From: Verminephrobacter eiseniae EF01-2
GTDB lineage: Bacteria > Pseudomonadota > Gammaproteobacteria > Burkholderiales > Burkholderiaceae_C
Direction of reading: 5' to 3'
Length of the DNA: 64,000 bases
Assembly: GCF_000015565.1 (NCBI RefSeq)
Contig: NC_008786.1
Coordinates: 2,480,001 to 2,544,000 of the forward strand
The notes beneath the pieces were generated by a model that was given only the letters and a program-made list of their open reading frames with translations, did not search any database and had not been told where the DNA came from. Position 1 is the first letter of the stretch. Each line of letters begins with the position of its first letter. The position numbers and the translations under genes are program-made. Positions 45,025 to 54,541 of this stretch are shown one piece after another.

Positions 45025-46352
45025 GCGGCCGCTCCTTGCTTGCCGTGGATCAATTCGTCTTGGCGACGACGCAACTCGACGATGCGTGAGCCAGCGTCGA
45101 CGGCGCTGTTCGCATATGTCAGCAGTTCCCCCTTGCGGATGGGCTGCAACACGGTGCCTTGCTCCAACAGGCCGCAGGGCACGGCCCGTTGACGCCGGGC
45201 ATCCGCCACGGTCATGGCCCATGCGCGGTAGGTGTACTCGCCGATCGCATCCAGACGGCCGCCCGGGTACAAGTCGCGTTTGGCCACGGCGCATACCTCC
45301 GCCGTCGGCTTGGCGATGGGCGCCATGTCGGCGCGTCCGTACAGCACGGCGCGTGCACAGGTCAGCGGCACTTCCAGGCTGCACAGGTGGTAGGGGCGGT
45401 AGAAGGTGTAGTAGGGGCCGGTGCCGAGCTGGAGGTAGTCCATGCGCTCGCGCAGGCGCGGATGGGCCATTTCGGCCACCACGAACACCCCCGGCGCCAC
45501 GCCCTTGCCAATGGTGTAATCGACCACCCCTTTGCGCTGGAGCAGGCCGCCATCCGCCACCGGGCACAGAACCTTGTGGAGATCGTCCAGGCTGGCCGCA
45601 GGGCCGTGCATGCCGGGAATGTCCGGCACCAGTCCGGTGGCGTTCGCAATGGCAGACATTTCAACCGCCGTCTTGGAGCCATCGACAAATTCCACCAGCA
45701 AGCGCGGGTTCAGGTGCTTGCGTCGCGCTTGTGCGGCGTAGTCGTCGGGCGTTGCGTCGAAGTTCAGCGGATTGTTCTTGCCCTTGCCGGCAGCGATGAC
45801 CGGATAGCCCAAGGCGGAGACAAACCCGATCAGTTCGATGGTGGCACTGGGCTCGTCGCCGGCGCCCAGCGAGTAGACGACGCCCAGACGGTCGGCCTCG
45901 CGTTTGAGGTAGGCGCCAATGGTGACGTCCGCTTCGACGTTCATCATCACCAGGTGCTTGCCGTGCTCCATGGCCAGCAGCCCGATCTCGGCGCCCACCG
46001 CCGGTTTGCCCGTGGCATCCACCACCACGTCGATCAGACCGCTGCGACACACCAACTGCGCATCCTGTGTCACGGCGATGCGGCCGTCGTGCACGGCCTG
46101 GTCGAACGCGCCCTGCGTCTGCACGATGCGGTGGCTGTCCAAGGCGCCCCCCGCTGCCTTCAAAGCCGCCACTGCGGCAGGCAGGTGGATGTCCGCGATC
46201 GCCGCCACCACGATGCCGCGCATTTGCAGCACCTGGGTGACGATGTCGCCACCCATCATTCCGGAGCCGATCAGGCCGATCCGGATGGGTTTTCCTGACA
46301 GACCGCGCGCTTGTAAATCGGCCGCAAGGCCACTGGGAATGAATCCGTCCAA
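45021..46352 (-). CDS. DXR-like oxidoreductase (DRL family, homoserine-dehydrogenase fold with SAF domain)
   Basis: The 443-aa protein closely follows the DRL family known from Brucella: [20 protein letters not shown] (NADPH-binding loop, residues 22-41), [18 protein letters not shown] (133-150), [29 protein letters not shown] (187-205), [15 protein letters not shown], and a C-terminal SAF domain ([18 protein letters not shown] onward). DRL interconverts 1-deoxy-D-xylulose 5-phosphate and 2-C-methyl-D-erythritol 4-phosphate. Start is TTG at 46352 with GGAGA just upstream. It is the first gene of an operon whose E1 subunit overlaps its stop. In a catabolic cluster it probably runs from the methylerythritol side. 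Confidence 0.85.
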   Translation of the reverse strand: MDGFIPSGLAADLQARGLSGKPIRIGLIGSGMMGGDIVTQVLQMRGIVVAAIADIHLPAAVAALKAAGGALDSHRIVQTQGAFDQAVHDGRIAVTQDAQLVCRSGLIDVVVDATGKPAVGAEIGLLAMEHGKHLVMMNVEADVTIGAYLKREADRLGVVYSLGAGDEPSATIELIGFVSALGYPVIAAGKGKNNPLNFDATPDDYAAQARRKHLNPRLLVEFVDGSKTAVEMSAIANATGLVPDIPGMHGPAASLDDLHKVLCPVADGGLLQRKGVVDYTIGKGVAPGVFVVAEMAHPRLRERMDYLQLGTGPYYTFYRPYHLCSLEVPLTCARAVLYGRADMAPIAKPTAEVCAVAKRDLYPGGRLDAIGEYTYRAWAMTVADARRQRAVPCGLLEQGTVLQPIRKGELLTYANSAVDAGSRIVELRRRQDELIHGKQGAAA

Positions 46353-46428
46353 GGGGATCTCCGAAAGGTAGCGGCCCGAAGCAAAGCAGCGGACCTTGTT
46401 TGCACATTTGCATTTTTATTTTGCATAA

Positions 46429-46488
46429 TGTTCATACAAAGCGCAAGCTATTCATAGAAGGCGCAAGCTGTTCATACGAAGCGCAAGC
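46429..46488. promoter_or_regulatory. 20-bp tandem repeat, candidate SorC operator array
   Basis: Three consecutive 20-bp units (TGTTCATACAAAGCGCAAGC, TATTCATAGAAGGCGCAAGC, TGTTCATACGAAGCGCAAGC) lie about 75 bp upstream of the DRL start, in the gap after the sorC-type gene. Each keeps a TGTTCATA-like half-site two helical turns apart, a layout suited to cooperative binding of a tetrameric SorC/DeoR-type regulator. Confidence 0.6.
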
Positions 46489-46627
46489 CTTCGGCCGCCA
46501 TGGAATCCCAGGGGGAGCCGAATCTGGAGGCGCCATCCACAGGAGCCAATCTGAAATGGAAGACCCAAGCGACCAACGGGTGCCGGGGCCGGTGCCAGGG
46601 CCGCGCACGGCCCGGGTCTGTGCGCTG

Positions 46628-47671
46628 CTACGACTTCGAGCGCGCCCCGGTGCCGCGATCCAACTCGATGATGCGTGTGGCGGCGGCTTCGTCCGTGATC
46701 AGGACGGTCGGCTTTACCAGGCGAAGCGCGCCCAGCATCGCCTCTGCCTTGTGCAGTCCGCCAGAGGCGACGATGCGCTGGGGCACACGCTGCAGGGTGC
46801 TGACAGGCGCCGCCATCACGCAATCGTGAATGGGATGCTCGACGAGTCGTCCTTGCGCGTCGAAGTAATGAAACAGGACTTCGCCGACAGCGCCTTGCCC
46901 GATCATCGAACGGCGCAGGTGATCCGCAACGAAGCCGTCGCGATAGGCCGTGCCACTGGGCTCGAGATGGCCGACGCTCAGCAGCACCGCATCGAGGGAT
47001 TTGGCGCGCTCGAACCCTTCTCCCAGCCCGCAATGCTCGATCAAGGACTGGCGCGTTTGCGGCGTATCCACGATCGCCGGCGCCGGCATGAGATAGCACT
47101 CGGCCTGAAACAGGTTCGAGAACCGCCAGGAAAACTCGGACGGATTGAAATGCTTGACCCTGGTGATGCCGCCGAGCAGCGACACCACCGACATGTCGGA
47201 CATCGGGGACTCCTGGATGTAGCGCAGCGACTCCCACAGCGTCCTGCCCCAACCGACGCCGATCTTCATGCCGGAACGCACGAAATTGGAAAGGTACAGC
47301 CCTGTGGACGCACCGATCGACTTGGTGGCATCGGCTTCGGTGGCGACCAGCGGAACCACCACGGCCTCGCTCAGCCCGAAACGCTGCTCCAGTTCCCGCT
47401 CCAGGCCCACACATTCGGGCAGCCCGCTTTCGATGCTGAACTTGATTTCGCGTCGTTCACGCGCGTCGGAAAGCAAACGCACGACCGTCACGCGCCCGAC
47501 GCCAAGATGCTGGGCGATCTCGTTTTGCGTCATCTCTTCGATGAAGTACATCCAGGCGGCACGCAAGCGCATGCGCCGGTTGCGCGCGTTGCCCAGGTTG
47601 CGCTCCGCCGCCGGCGCCCCGTTCCCGATCGCCGTGTCCTCGCCCATCGCGGGCTTCGTCTTCTTGCTCAA
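46628..47671 (-). CDS. SorC/DeoR-family sugar-binding transcriptional regulator
   Basis: A 347-aa regulator with an N-terminal helix-turn-helix (MTQNEIAQHLGVGRVTVVRLLSDARE) and a sugar-phosphate-binding domain of the SorC type (VGWGRTLWESLRYI, VVSLLGGITR, ASGGLHKAEAMLGALR). Such proteins sense phosphorylated sugars or polyols and control the adjoining operon. It lies upstream of, and co-directional with, the DRL-Aco-PTS genes. The start taken is TTG at 47671; an ATG eight codons in is an alternative. Element copy F sits 64 bp upstream. Confidence 0.87.
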   Translation of the reverse strand: MSKKTKPAMGEDTAIGNGAPAAERNLGNARNRRMRLRAAWMYFIEEMTQNEIAQHLGVGRVTVVRLLSDARERREIKFSIESGLPECVGLERELEQRFGLSEAVVVPLVATEADATKSIGASTGLYLSNFVRSGMKIGVGWGRTLWESLRYIQESPMSDMSVVSLLGGITRVKHFNPSEFSWRFSNLFQAECYLMPAPAIVDTPQTRQSLIEHCGLGEGFERAKSLDAVLLSVGHLEPSGTAYRDGFVADHLRRSMIGQGAVGEVLFHYFDAQGRLVEHPIHDCVMAAPVSTLQRVPQRIVASGGLHKAEAMLGALRLVKPTVLITDEAAATRIIELDRGTGARSKS

Positions 47672-47735
47672 GGGGGTATCCTTACTTTGACGAACCGATG
47701 CCTGTCGCGGGCCGGTTTGACTACGCCAACCGATG

Positions 47736-47901
47736 CCAGTGTCGCGTCACCGATCATCTGTCGGTCTGCGCTGGCCATCGAAGCGCATCGCGGCGTTGCA
47801 TCGCTTGCCAATACAGCTCGGTATGGGCAAGCGATGCGCCTTGCGCTGCGCTCCGATGGCTGCGCGCAGCCTACGACATCTGATCGGTGACGCGACACCA
47901 G
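47736..47901 (+). repeat. 166-bp palindromic element, copy F
   Basis: Left end CCAGTGTCGCG, right end CGCGACACCAG; interior as in copies D and E. It occupies the divergent promoter region between the sorC-type gene and the unknown gene at 47923, and so may influence transcription of both. Confidence 0.92.
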
Positions 47902-47922
47902 CCTGATCCACAGGAGTCGATG

Positions 47923-48759
47923 ATGCCGGAAAAACACCCTCCGCCCCCATCCATCCCGCCGAGTCCGGGGGATGTTTCGCTGGCTGTCAAGGATGTGGTT
48001 CGCGGGGTTCGATTCAACCTGCGCCGCAGCGCTGAAAATCTGGCCAACAGTGTGGAAGCGGCGATGCAGCATCGCGAGGGCGCGGACGCAAGCGGGCCAT
48101 TGTCCATTCTTGCCGAGCCGATCGGCAAGGCAGTGAGCGCCACGACACGCATGTTGCTGACGGCGGACCGCGCGGCCGTTCATCTTTTCGCGCCAGACAA
48201 GTCGTTTCGGGATATGTTGGTGCCGCTGTGCTCGTCTGCTGCCTATTTCAGCGGGGCATCGACGCCCGATGAGCTTCGCCTTTTTACCCAGGACCACTTT
48301 TGGCGCTACAGGCATTGGTTGCGGGCAAAGGGTTGGTCGGACCTGTTTGTGCATCAGCAAGGCTTCCAGCGCGCCGGCCAACGACTGGGCGCCTTGCGCG
48401 CCGCAGACCATGGATCGGTCGCGCCCGGCGCCGAGGGCGACGCGCATCGGCGGCGTCTCGCCGATGCAATCCTTGCCCTGGGATCTGCCGAAATCTTCGC
48501 ATCGACGGCCTGCATGGCGAAAGAGGAGGCAAGTGCTCCTGCCGAGCTTGCATGGCGCGCCGCCATATGCGCCGTATTGGCGGGGGAGATCGCCGCGACT
48601 TTGACGCATCCCGATCACAGGCACCAGACGGAAGCCGCATTGGCGTTGGCCGACGAGATCGCCGTGGCGCAGCGCCCGGATTGGGCGCAGAGTCTGCGCG
48701 GTGCCGCGCCCGCCGCCGCCATCGCCCAATGGCTCGCTTTCGTGCTGCGGCATCTGTAA
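47923..48759 (+). CDS. Hypothetical protein divergent from the SorC-type regulator
   Basis: A 278-aa soluble, mostly helical protein with a Pro-rich start (PPPPSIPPSPG). CAGGAG lies six bases before the ATG at 47923. Phrases such as HFWRYRHWLRAKGWSDLFVH give no family I recognise. The start of the gene lies only 22 bp after palindromic element F, so its promoter must include or lie within the element. Confidence 0.6.
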   Translation: MPEKHPPPPSIPPSPGDVSLAVKDVVRGVRFNLRRSAENLANSVEAAMQHREGADASGPLSILAEPIGKAVSATTRMLLTADRAAVHLFAPDKSFRDMLVPLCSSAAYFSGASTPDELRLFTQDHFWRYRHWLRAKGWSDLFVHQQGFQRAGQRLGALRAADHGSVAPGAEGDAHRRRLADAILALGSAEIFASTACMAKEEASAPAELAWRAAICAVLAGEIAATLTHPDHRHQTEAALALADEIAVAQRPDWAQSLRGAAPAAAIAQWLAFVLRHL

Positions 48760-48830
48760 GCAGCACCAGCGGCCTCCATCTGGTGAACACCGGCCCACCC
48801 CGACCAGCATCCGTACCCAAGGCAAAGACA

Positions 48831-49457
48831 ATGACTCCGACCCCATCCCCCTGCCTTCGCGCCGCGCTGGCGCGCCGCGTTGCCACATGGGCCTGCGTGC
48901 TGGCCTGCGTGCCGTTGGCGCTGATGGCCATCGGCAGCGCGACGGTCGCCATGGCCGCCGACGAGACGCCAGGCTATCACGACTATTTTTACTTCCTCGG
49001 CGAGATGAACAAGGCCTCGACCGTGGTGGTGATCGAGAACGGGATCGTGCCGCCCGACCTGGGCAAGAAGATTGCACCGGCCGTCGATCGGGTCATCAAG
49101 AACGGCGACCAGCCGGGCGCCAAGCGGCCGTCCGATGACCTGCAATACGAGCCGCTGATCCTTGCCATCACCGGCCCCGACGGCTCGCGCGTGCACTCCG
49201 GCCGCAGTCGCCAGGACATCTTCGAGCGCACGCAGTTCCCGCTGACGCAGGAGCAATACCAGAACTCGCTGACGGCGCAAAACATGCTGGCGTCGAGCAA
49301 AGGCTTGGGCGGCCCGCAGCGCGCCGAAGTCGTGCGCATGCCGGGCGTGGAAAAGGCAAAGCTGGCCAAGGATGCGGCGTGGTTGCAGCAGCAACGTCAG
49401 AAACTGGCGCAGGCCTTTGCCAATCTGGATCGGATTTTCTACGCGCTGGGCCAGTAG
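48831..49457 (+). pseudogene. Periplasmic argininosuccinate-lyase/fumarase-superfamily-like gene with internal deletion
   Basis: A 208-aa frame has a signal-peptide-like start (ACVLACVPLALMAIGSATVAMA). The next part looks like the N-terminus of an argininosuccinate-lyase-type enzyme (DDLQYEPLILAI, then SRVHSGRSRQDI), and it ends in a helical tail (WLQQQRQKLAQAFANLDRIF) like the C-termini of those proteins. The central bundle with the catalytic residues, several hundred residues, is absent. It is most likely an internally deleted, inactive gene that kept its frame. Confidence 0.6.
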
Positions 49458-49722
49458 ACGCGCTGCAAGCCGGAACCCGGGCAGAAAAAGGAGCGGCGCG
49501 CCGGCGCAGCGATGGGCAGAAAAATCACAGGCGACGGAGCCTCCCGCCAAGGCCGGCCCGATGCCCGCGCGCTACCGGCTGCGCGCCGCCGGACCGGCCC
49601 CGCCGCGCATTCACCACCTGGCCGATGGTCGATGGCGCTGGCGCCCGCGCAGCGCTTCGATCGCGCGCAGAAGGCCGGCACCGCACCCCTACAATGGCAT
49701 CGGTCAGCAGCAGGAATCAGGA

Positions 49723-50691
49723 ATGTGCGCCAACGTGTCCTCCGCCCCATCCATACCAGCCCCGGCGACACCCACACCAGCGACACCGGCGCCCGGCACC
49801 GGGAAAAGCCTGACCGCCGGACTCGCACTGGCCTTTCTTGGCTCGATCGCTTTCAGCGGCAAGGCCATCATCGTCAAACTGGCGTACCGCCATGGGGTGG
49901 ATGCAGTCACGCTCATCATGTACCGCATGTTGTTCGCGCTGCCGATCTTTGCCGCGATGGCCTGGTGGGCGGGTCGGGGCCAGCCGGCGCTGACGCGCAA
50001 AGACTGGCTCGGGGTGCTGGGCCTGGGGTTTACCGGTTACTACCTGGGCAGTTTTCTGGACTTTGCCGGGCTGGCCTATGTCAGTGCGGGCCTGGAGCGG
50101 CTGATCCTGTATCTCAACCCCACGCTGGTCGTGCTGCTCGGCTGGCTGTTGTATCGACGGGGCATCGGCTGGGGGCAGGCGGCGGGCATGCTGCTCAGCT
50201 ACTGCGGCGTCGTCCTGGTGTTTGGCCATGAGGCCCATTTGCAGGGAGCAAACGCGGCCTGGGGCAGCTTGCTGGTGTTTCTGAGTGCGGTCAGCTACGC
50301 CATCTACCTGGTCTACAGCGGCGAGTTGGTGCAGCGCCTGGGGTCACTGCGTCTGGTCGGGCTGGCGACCACGGTGGCCTGCCTGTGCTGCCTGGCGCAG
50401 TTTGCGCTGCTGCGCCCCCTGAGTGCGGCGGTGGTGGCGCCCGAGGTGATCTGGCTGTCCCTGCTCAATGCCACGCTGTGCACTGCCGCGCCGGTGCTGA
50501 TGGTGATGATGGCCGTAGAGCGCATCGGTGCCGGCGTGGCCGCGCAGACGGGCATGGTGGGGCCGCTGTCGACCATTGTCATGGGCGTGTGGATTCTGGA
50601 CGAACCCTTTACGGTCTGGGTGGCGGCCGGAACCGTCCTGGTGATTGCCGGCATTTTCGTGTTCACCCGCATGGCGCGGCAGCGCCGCTGA
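49723..50691 (+). CDS. EamA/DMT-family transporter
   Basis: A 322-aa protein with ten TM helices in two EamA repeats (SIAFSGKAIIVKLAYRHG, YLNPTLVVLLGWLLYRRGIG, VSYAIYLVYSGELV, GPLSTIVMGVWILDEPFT). The N-terminal 25 residues are a Pro/Ala/Thr-rich tail. These proteins export amino acids or other metabolites; the substrate is not evident. AGGAA lies near the ATG at 49723. Confidence 0.9.
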   Translation: MCANVSSAPSIPAPATPTPATPAPGTGKSLTAGLALAFLGSIAFSGKAIIVKLAYRHGVDAVTLIMYRMLFALPIFAAMAWWAGRGQPALTRKDWLGVLGLGFTGYYLGSFLDFAGLAYVSAGLERLILYLNPTLVVLLGWLLYRRGIGWGQAAGMLLSYCGVVLVFGHEAHLQGANAAWGSLLVFLSAVSYAIYLVYSGELVQRLGSLRLVGLATTVACLCCLAQFALLRPLSAAVVAPEVIWLSLLNATLCTAAPVLMVMMAVERIGAGVAAQTGMVGPLSTIVMGVWILDEPFTVWVAAGTVLVIAGIFVFTRMARQRR

Positions 50692-50781
50692 TCGATTCAT
50701 GGCAGGATGCCCGGGTCTGTCCCGGATCACACTTCCATCCCCCTTGCTTCCCCTTTATTCCCCTTGCAGGAGCATCTTTTC

Positions 50782-51774
50782 ATGAGCCTCATGAGCCGCA
50801 CCGTCCAGATTCGCCAGCATGGTGGCCCCGAAGAACTCCAGTGGGTCGATCTGCCCGTGGGCGACCCCGGCCCTGGCGAGATTCGCATCCGCCATCACGC
50901 CATCGGTCTGAACTTCATCGATGTGTACCACCGCACCGGCCTGTACCCGTTGAACATGCCCGCCACCATCGGCATGGAGGCCGCAGGCGTGGTCGAGGCC
51001 GTGGGGGAGGGCGTCACGCATTTGCAGGTGGGTGACCGCGCCGCGTATGCCAGCCCGCCGCCGGGCAGCTATTGCGAACTGCGCGTGATGCCCGCCAAGT
51101 GCGTGTGCAAGCTGCCCGATGCCATCGGTTTTGAAACCGGCGCGGCGATGATGCTCAAGGGCTTGACGGCGCAGTACCTGCTCAAGAAAACCCTGCCGGT
51201 GCAAGGCTTGCAGCCCGGTGACCAGGTGCTGTTTCACGCCGCCGCCGGCGGCGTCGGGCTGATTGCCTGCCAATGGGCCAAGGCGCTGGGCCTGCAACTC
51301 ATAGCCACCGCAGGCACCGATGCCAAGTGCCAACTGGCCCTGGCCAACGGCGCGGCGCATGCCATCAACTACCGCAGCGAAGATTTCGCGCAGCGCGTGC
51401 AGCAGATCACCGGCGGCAAGGGCGTGAAGGTGGTGTACGACTCGGTGGGCAAGGACACCTGGGAGCAGTCGCTCGCCTGTCTGCGCCCGCTGGGCCTGAT
51501 GGCCAGTTTCGGCAATGCCTCGGGCCCGGTGCCGCCGTTTGCGCCGGGCCTGCTGGGAACCAAAGGCTCGCTGTACGTCACGCGCCAGACGCTGTTCACC
51601 CACATTGCCACGCGCGCCAGCACACAGGCCATGGCCGACGACCTGTTTGCCGTGGTGGCCGGCGGGCAGGTCAAAATCCGCATCGAGCAACGCTATCGGC
51701 TGGCCGATGTGCAGCAGGCGCACCGCGACCTCGAAGCACGCAAGACCATCGGCAGCACCATTTTCACGCTGTGA
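50782..51774 (+). CDS. Quinone oxidoreductase (zinc-independent MDR family)
   Basis: A 330-aa QorA-like NADPH:quinone reductase: RQHGGPEELQWVDLPVGDPG, NFIDVYHRTGLYP, GMEAAGVVEAVGEGV, the nucleotide loop HAAAGGVGLIACQWAKALG and VKVVYDSVGKDTW. It lacks zinc-binding cysteines, as expected. AGGAG nine bases before the ATG at 50782. Its stop overlaps the GTG start of the Nudix gene. Confidence 0.94.
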   Translation: MSLMSRTVQIRQHGGPEELQWVDLPVGDPGPGEIRIRHHAIGLNFIDVYHRTGLYPLNMPATIGMEAAGVVEAVGEGVTHLQVGDRAAYASPPPGSYCELRVMPAKCVCKLPDAIGFETGAAMMLKGLTAQYLLKKTLPVQGLQPGDQVLFHAAAGGVGLIACQWAKALGLQLIATAGTDAKCQLALANGAAHAINYRSEDFAQRVQQITGGKGVKVVYDSVGKDTWEQSLACLRPLGLMASFGNASGPVPPFAPGLLGTKGSLYVTRQTLFTHIATRASTQAMADDLFAVVAGGQVKIRIEQRYRLADVQQAHRDLEARKTIGSTIFTL

Positions 51775-51890
51775 GCGCCGCCCGGCCGCCCGAAGGCGCT
51801 CACACCGCAGCCGAAGGCGAAGGTACTCCAGTGAGCGCCGCCCGGCCGCCCGAAGGCGCTCACACCGCAGCCAAAGGCGGTGGTGCTCCA
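51771..51890 (+). repeat. 60-bp start-codon repeat, two units
   Basis: Two 60-bp units (GTG at 51771 and 51831, with a third GTG at 51891 after them) encode the 20-aa repeat SAARPPEGAHTAAEGEGTPV. Each unit ends in an AAGG- or GGTGG-containing stretch about eight bases before the next GTG, so each carries a potential ribosome-binding site and start codon. Confidence 0.9.
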
Positions 51891-52739
51891 GTGAGCGCGG
51901 CGTTGCCCGGCCCAGCGCAGCCCCACGCGTCGTTCGGGCACTGGCTCGCAGCGGCCCGGCAAAGGGCGCAGCAACCGGCGCTGCGGCCCCGTCAACCGTT
52001 GCTGGTGGCGGGGCAGGTGCTCGGTTCGGTGGCCCAGGGTTTCCTGGACCAGATCAGCCCCGGGCGATCGATCCATATGCGCTACAGGCTATCGAAACAG
52101 GGGCATTCAGGGGCCTGGGCCTGGCATCTGGACGCGCCCCCCGAGGCCACGACCGAGGCGCTGAACGCATTGGCTGCGGCGCTGCACGAAGAAGGGCTGT
52201 GCGGACCGTGGCGCAACGAGCAATTGGCCGTGTGCAACCCGCAGGGGCAGCCGGTGGGCACGGTCGAGCGCGGGGCCGTGCGCGTGCTGGGCGTGGGCAC
52301 GCGCGCGGTGCATCTGGTGGGCTTGGCGCCCGATGGCCGCATGTGGGTGCAAAAGCGCGCGCTGAGCAAGCCCAACGACCCGGGCCTGTGGGACACGCTG
52401 ATGGGCGGCATGGTCTGCGCCGCCGACACGCTGGCGCAGGCGCTGGCGCGCGAGACCTGGGAGGAGGCCGGGCTGCGGCTGGACGATCTGGCCGGCATCA
52501 CCCATGGCGGCCATTTGCAGCTTTGCCGCCCCAGCGCCGAGGGGCATGGCGCAGGCCAGATGGTCGAGCGCATCGACTGGTTCCATGCGCAGTTGCCCGA
52601 AGGTCTGCGGCCCTGCAACCGGGACGGCGAGGTCGAGCGGTTTGACCTGCTGACCATGGGCACCTTGCGTCAGCGCCTGGCGCAAGAGTGGTTCACGCTC
52701 GAAGCCGGCCTGGTGATTGCGGGGTTTCTCGGGCTGTGA
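51771..52739 (+). CDS. Nudix hydrolase with DUF4743-like N-terminal domain and repeated leader
   Basis: The conserved protein is a DUF4743 domain (about residues 52-165, starting FGHWLAAARQRAQ) followed by a Nudix domain with the box around residues 213-235 (G213, D219 in place of the usual E, R227-E228, E231-E232, G234). Related proteins are Nudix pyrophosphatases of thiamine or NAD-like substrates. Three GTG codons at 51771, 51831 and 51891 could all start translation; the last gives the natural-length protein, and the first two add one or two 20-aa repeat units. The 51771 GTG overlaps the stop of the upstream oxidoreductase. Confidence 0.85.
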   Translation: MSAARPPEGAHTAAEGEGTPVSAARPPEGAHTAAKGGGAPVSAALPGPAQPHASFGHWLAAARQRAQQPALRPRQPLLVAGQVLGSVAQGFLDQISPGRSIHMRYRLSKQGHSGAWAWHLDAPPEATTEALNALAAALHEEGLCGPWRNEQLAVCNPQGQPVGTVERGAVRVLGVGTRAVHLVGLAPDGRMWVQKRALSKPNDPGLWDTLMGGMVCAADTLAQALARETWEEAGLRLDDLAGITHGGHLQLCRPSAEGHGAGQMVERIDWFHAQLPEGLRPCNRDGEVERFDLLTMGTLRQRLAQEWFTLEAGLVIAGFLGL

Positions 52740-52888
52740 CCCCGGTCGTCACGGTGCAGATCGACGGTATGGCCCCGGAGTCGGCGCAGCCCTCTGTCAT
52801 CGAACTCTGTCATCGAATCTTCATGCCAGCATCTTCACGCCGACATTTTTGGCTCGTACCATGCACGGGTTTCTTCTGGAGTAAACCC

Positions 52889-54541
52889 ATGCCGGATATT
52901 TCCTCGGGCAGGCTGATGGCAACCGCCATGGCTTGCATGACGTTGACCACGGCGCTGGCGCAGACGGACAGCCGCCCCGTGCTCAGGATCGCCGTTCAGC
53001 AAGTCACCAATACCGGGTCCCTGATCCCTTTGCGGGAACGAAGCAATGTGGGGTCCCGCAGCTTTCCGATGATCTACGCCGGCCTGATCGAAATCGACCG
53101 GCAAGGGAATCTGTCGCTCAAACCCGGTCTGGCCACGTCATGGAAACGCATCGATGAGCGCACCGTGGAGCTCAAACTGCGCAAGGGCGTGAAGTTTCAC
53201 AATGGCGACGAGATGACCGCCGAAGACGTGGCCTTCACGTTCGGCCCCGAGTATATGTTTGCCGCGACCGAGCCGCGGCGCGCCGGGCAGAAAGCGGTCA
53301 CCATCAAGACCGATGCTTCTGCCGCAGGTGCGCAGACGGCAGGCAAAGCGCTGGCGCTGCCCCCTGAAGTGCCGGCCATCGCCAGACGGCTGTGGCCATC
53401 GCTGGAGCAGGTCAAGGTCATCGACAAGCACACCGTGCGCTTCGTCAATGCCGTGCCCGATGTCACGATGGAGGGGCGCATTGCCCGCTCCGGCTCGGAA
53501 ATCATTTCCAGGCGCGCGTTCCTTGCGGCGAAAGACTGGGCCTCCTGGTCGCGCAGCCCGGTTGCGGCAGGGCCGTTCAAGGTCAAGGAACTCAGGCCGG
53601 ACAATTTGCTGGTTCTGGTCGCACATGATGCCTACTACGGCGGCAAACCCCCGGTGCGCGAAGTGCGCTATCAGGTGGTTCCCGAGGTATCGGGACGGGT
53701 CAATGGCCTGCTCAGCGGCGAATACGACTTCGTGGCCGATGTGCCCCCGGACCAGATCAAGACCATCGAGGCGAATCCGAAGTTCGAAGTGGTCGGCGGC
53801 CCCGCGCTGAACCACCGCCTGATCGCGTTTGACAAGCACCATCCGCAACTGGCCGATCCGAGAATCCGCCTGGCGCTGGCCCACGCCATCGACCGCGACG
53901 CCATCGTCAGCACGCTGTGGGCCGCCCGGACCAGCGTTCCCGCAGGTCTGCAATGGGAATACTACGGCCCCATGTTCCACAAGGACTGGAGCGTGCCGCG
54001 CTACGACCCCCAACTGGCAGCCCGGCTGGTCCGCGAAGCGGGCTACAAAGGCGAGCCCATTCCTTACCGCGTTCTGAACAACTACTACACCAACCAAGTG
54101 CAAACCGCCCAGATTCTGGTGGAGATGTGGCGCGCAGTCGGTCTGAACATCCAACTGCAAATGAAGGAAAACTGGCAGCAGATTTTCGATCAGGGTGCGC
54201 CGCGCGGGATCCGTGACTGGTCCAACTCCTCGCCGTTCAATGACCCCGTCAGTTCCATCGTCGACCAGCATGGCGCCAACGGTCAGCAGCAACAGATGGG
54301 TGAATGGTCGAACAGCGAGTTCAACACGCTGGCGACCTTGCTGGAAAACGCCACGGACATGTCCAACCGCAGCCGGGTTTTCCGGCGCATGCTGGAGATT
54401 GCCGAGCGGCAAGACCCGGCCTATACCGTCTTGCACCGCAGTGCGCAGTTCTACGGCAAGCGCAAGGACATTGACTGGAAATGGTCCCCGACATTCGCGA
54501 TGGACTTCAGCGCCGACAACCTGCGCATGCCCGGAAAATGA
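52889..54541 (+). CDS. ABC transporter periplasmic substrate-binding protein, family 5
   Basis: A 550-aa DppA/OppA-type receptor with a signal peptide (residues 1-24, cleavage after TALA), the family motif GLIEIDRQGNLSLKPGLATS, LRKGVKFHNGDEMTAEDVAF, AHAIDRDAIVSTLW and VEMWRAVGLNIQLQ. TGGAG precedes the ATG at 52889. Its stop overlaps the first ATPase gene (ATGA). Linked to a phosphonate monoester hydrolase, it may bind a phospho- or sulfo-ester rather than a peptide. Confidence 0.93.
   Translation: MPDISSGRLMATAMACMTLTTALAQTDSRPVLRIAVQQVTNTGSLIPLRERSNVGSRSFPMIYAGLIEIDRQGNLSLKPGLATSWKRIDERTVELKLRKGVKFHNGDEMTAEDVAFTFGPEYMFAATEPRRAGQKAVTIKTDASAAGAQTAGKALALPPEVPAIARRLWPSLEQVKVIDKHTVRFVNAVPDVTMEGRIARSGSEIISRRAFLAAKDWASWSRSPVAAGPFKVKELRPDNLLVLVAHDAYYGGKPPVREVRYQVVPEVSGRVNGLLSGEYDFVADVPPDQIKTIEANPKFEVVGGPALNHRLIAFDKHHPQLADPRIRLALAHAIDRDAIVSTLWAARTSVPAGLQWEYYGPMFHKDWSVPRYDPQLAARLVREAGYKGEPIPYRVLNNYYTNQVQTAQILVEMWRAVGLNIQLQMKENWQQIFDQGAPRGIRDWSNSSPFNDPVSSIVDQHGANGQQQQMGEWSNSEFNTLATLLENATDMSNRSRVFRRMLEIAERQDPAYTVLHRSAQFYGKRKDIDWKWSPTFAMDFSADNLRMPGK

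Noticed and set aside
45021..46352. Homoserine dehydrogenase
   Set aside because: The N-terminal fold is related, but the NVEADVTIG and [16 protein letters not shown] blocks and the C-terminal SAF domain are those of the DRL family, and no threonine-pathway genes are nearby.
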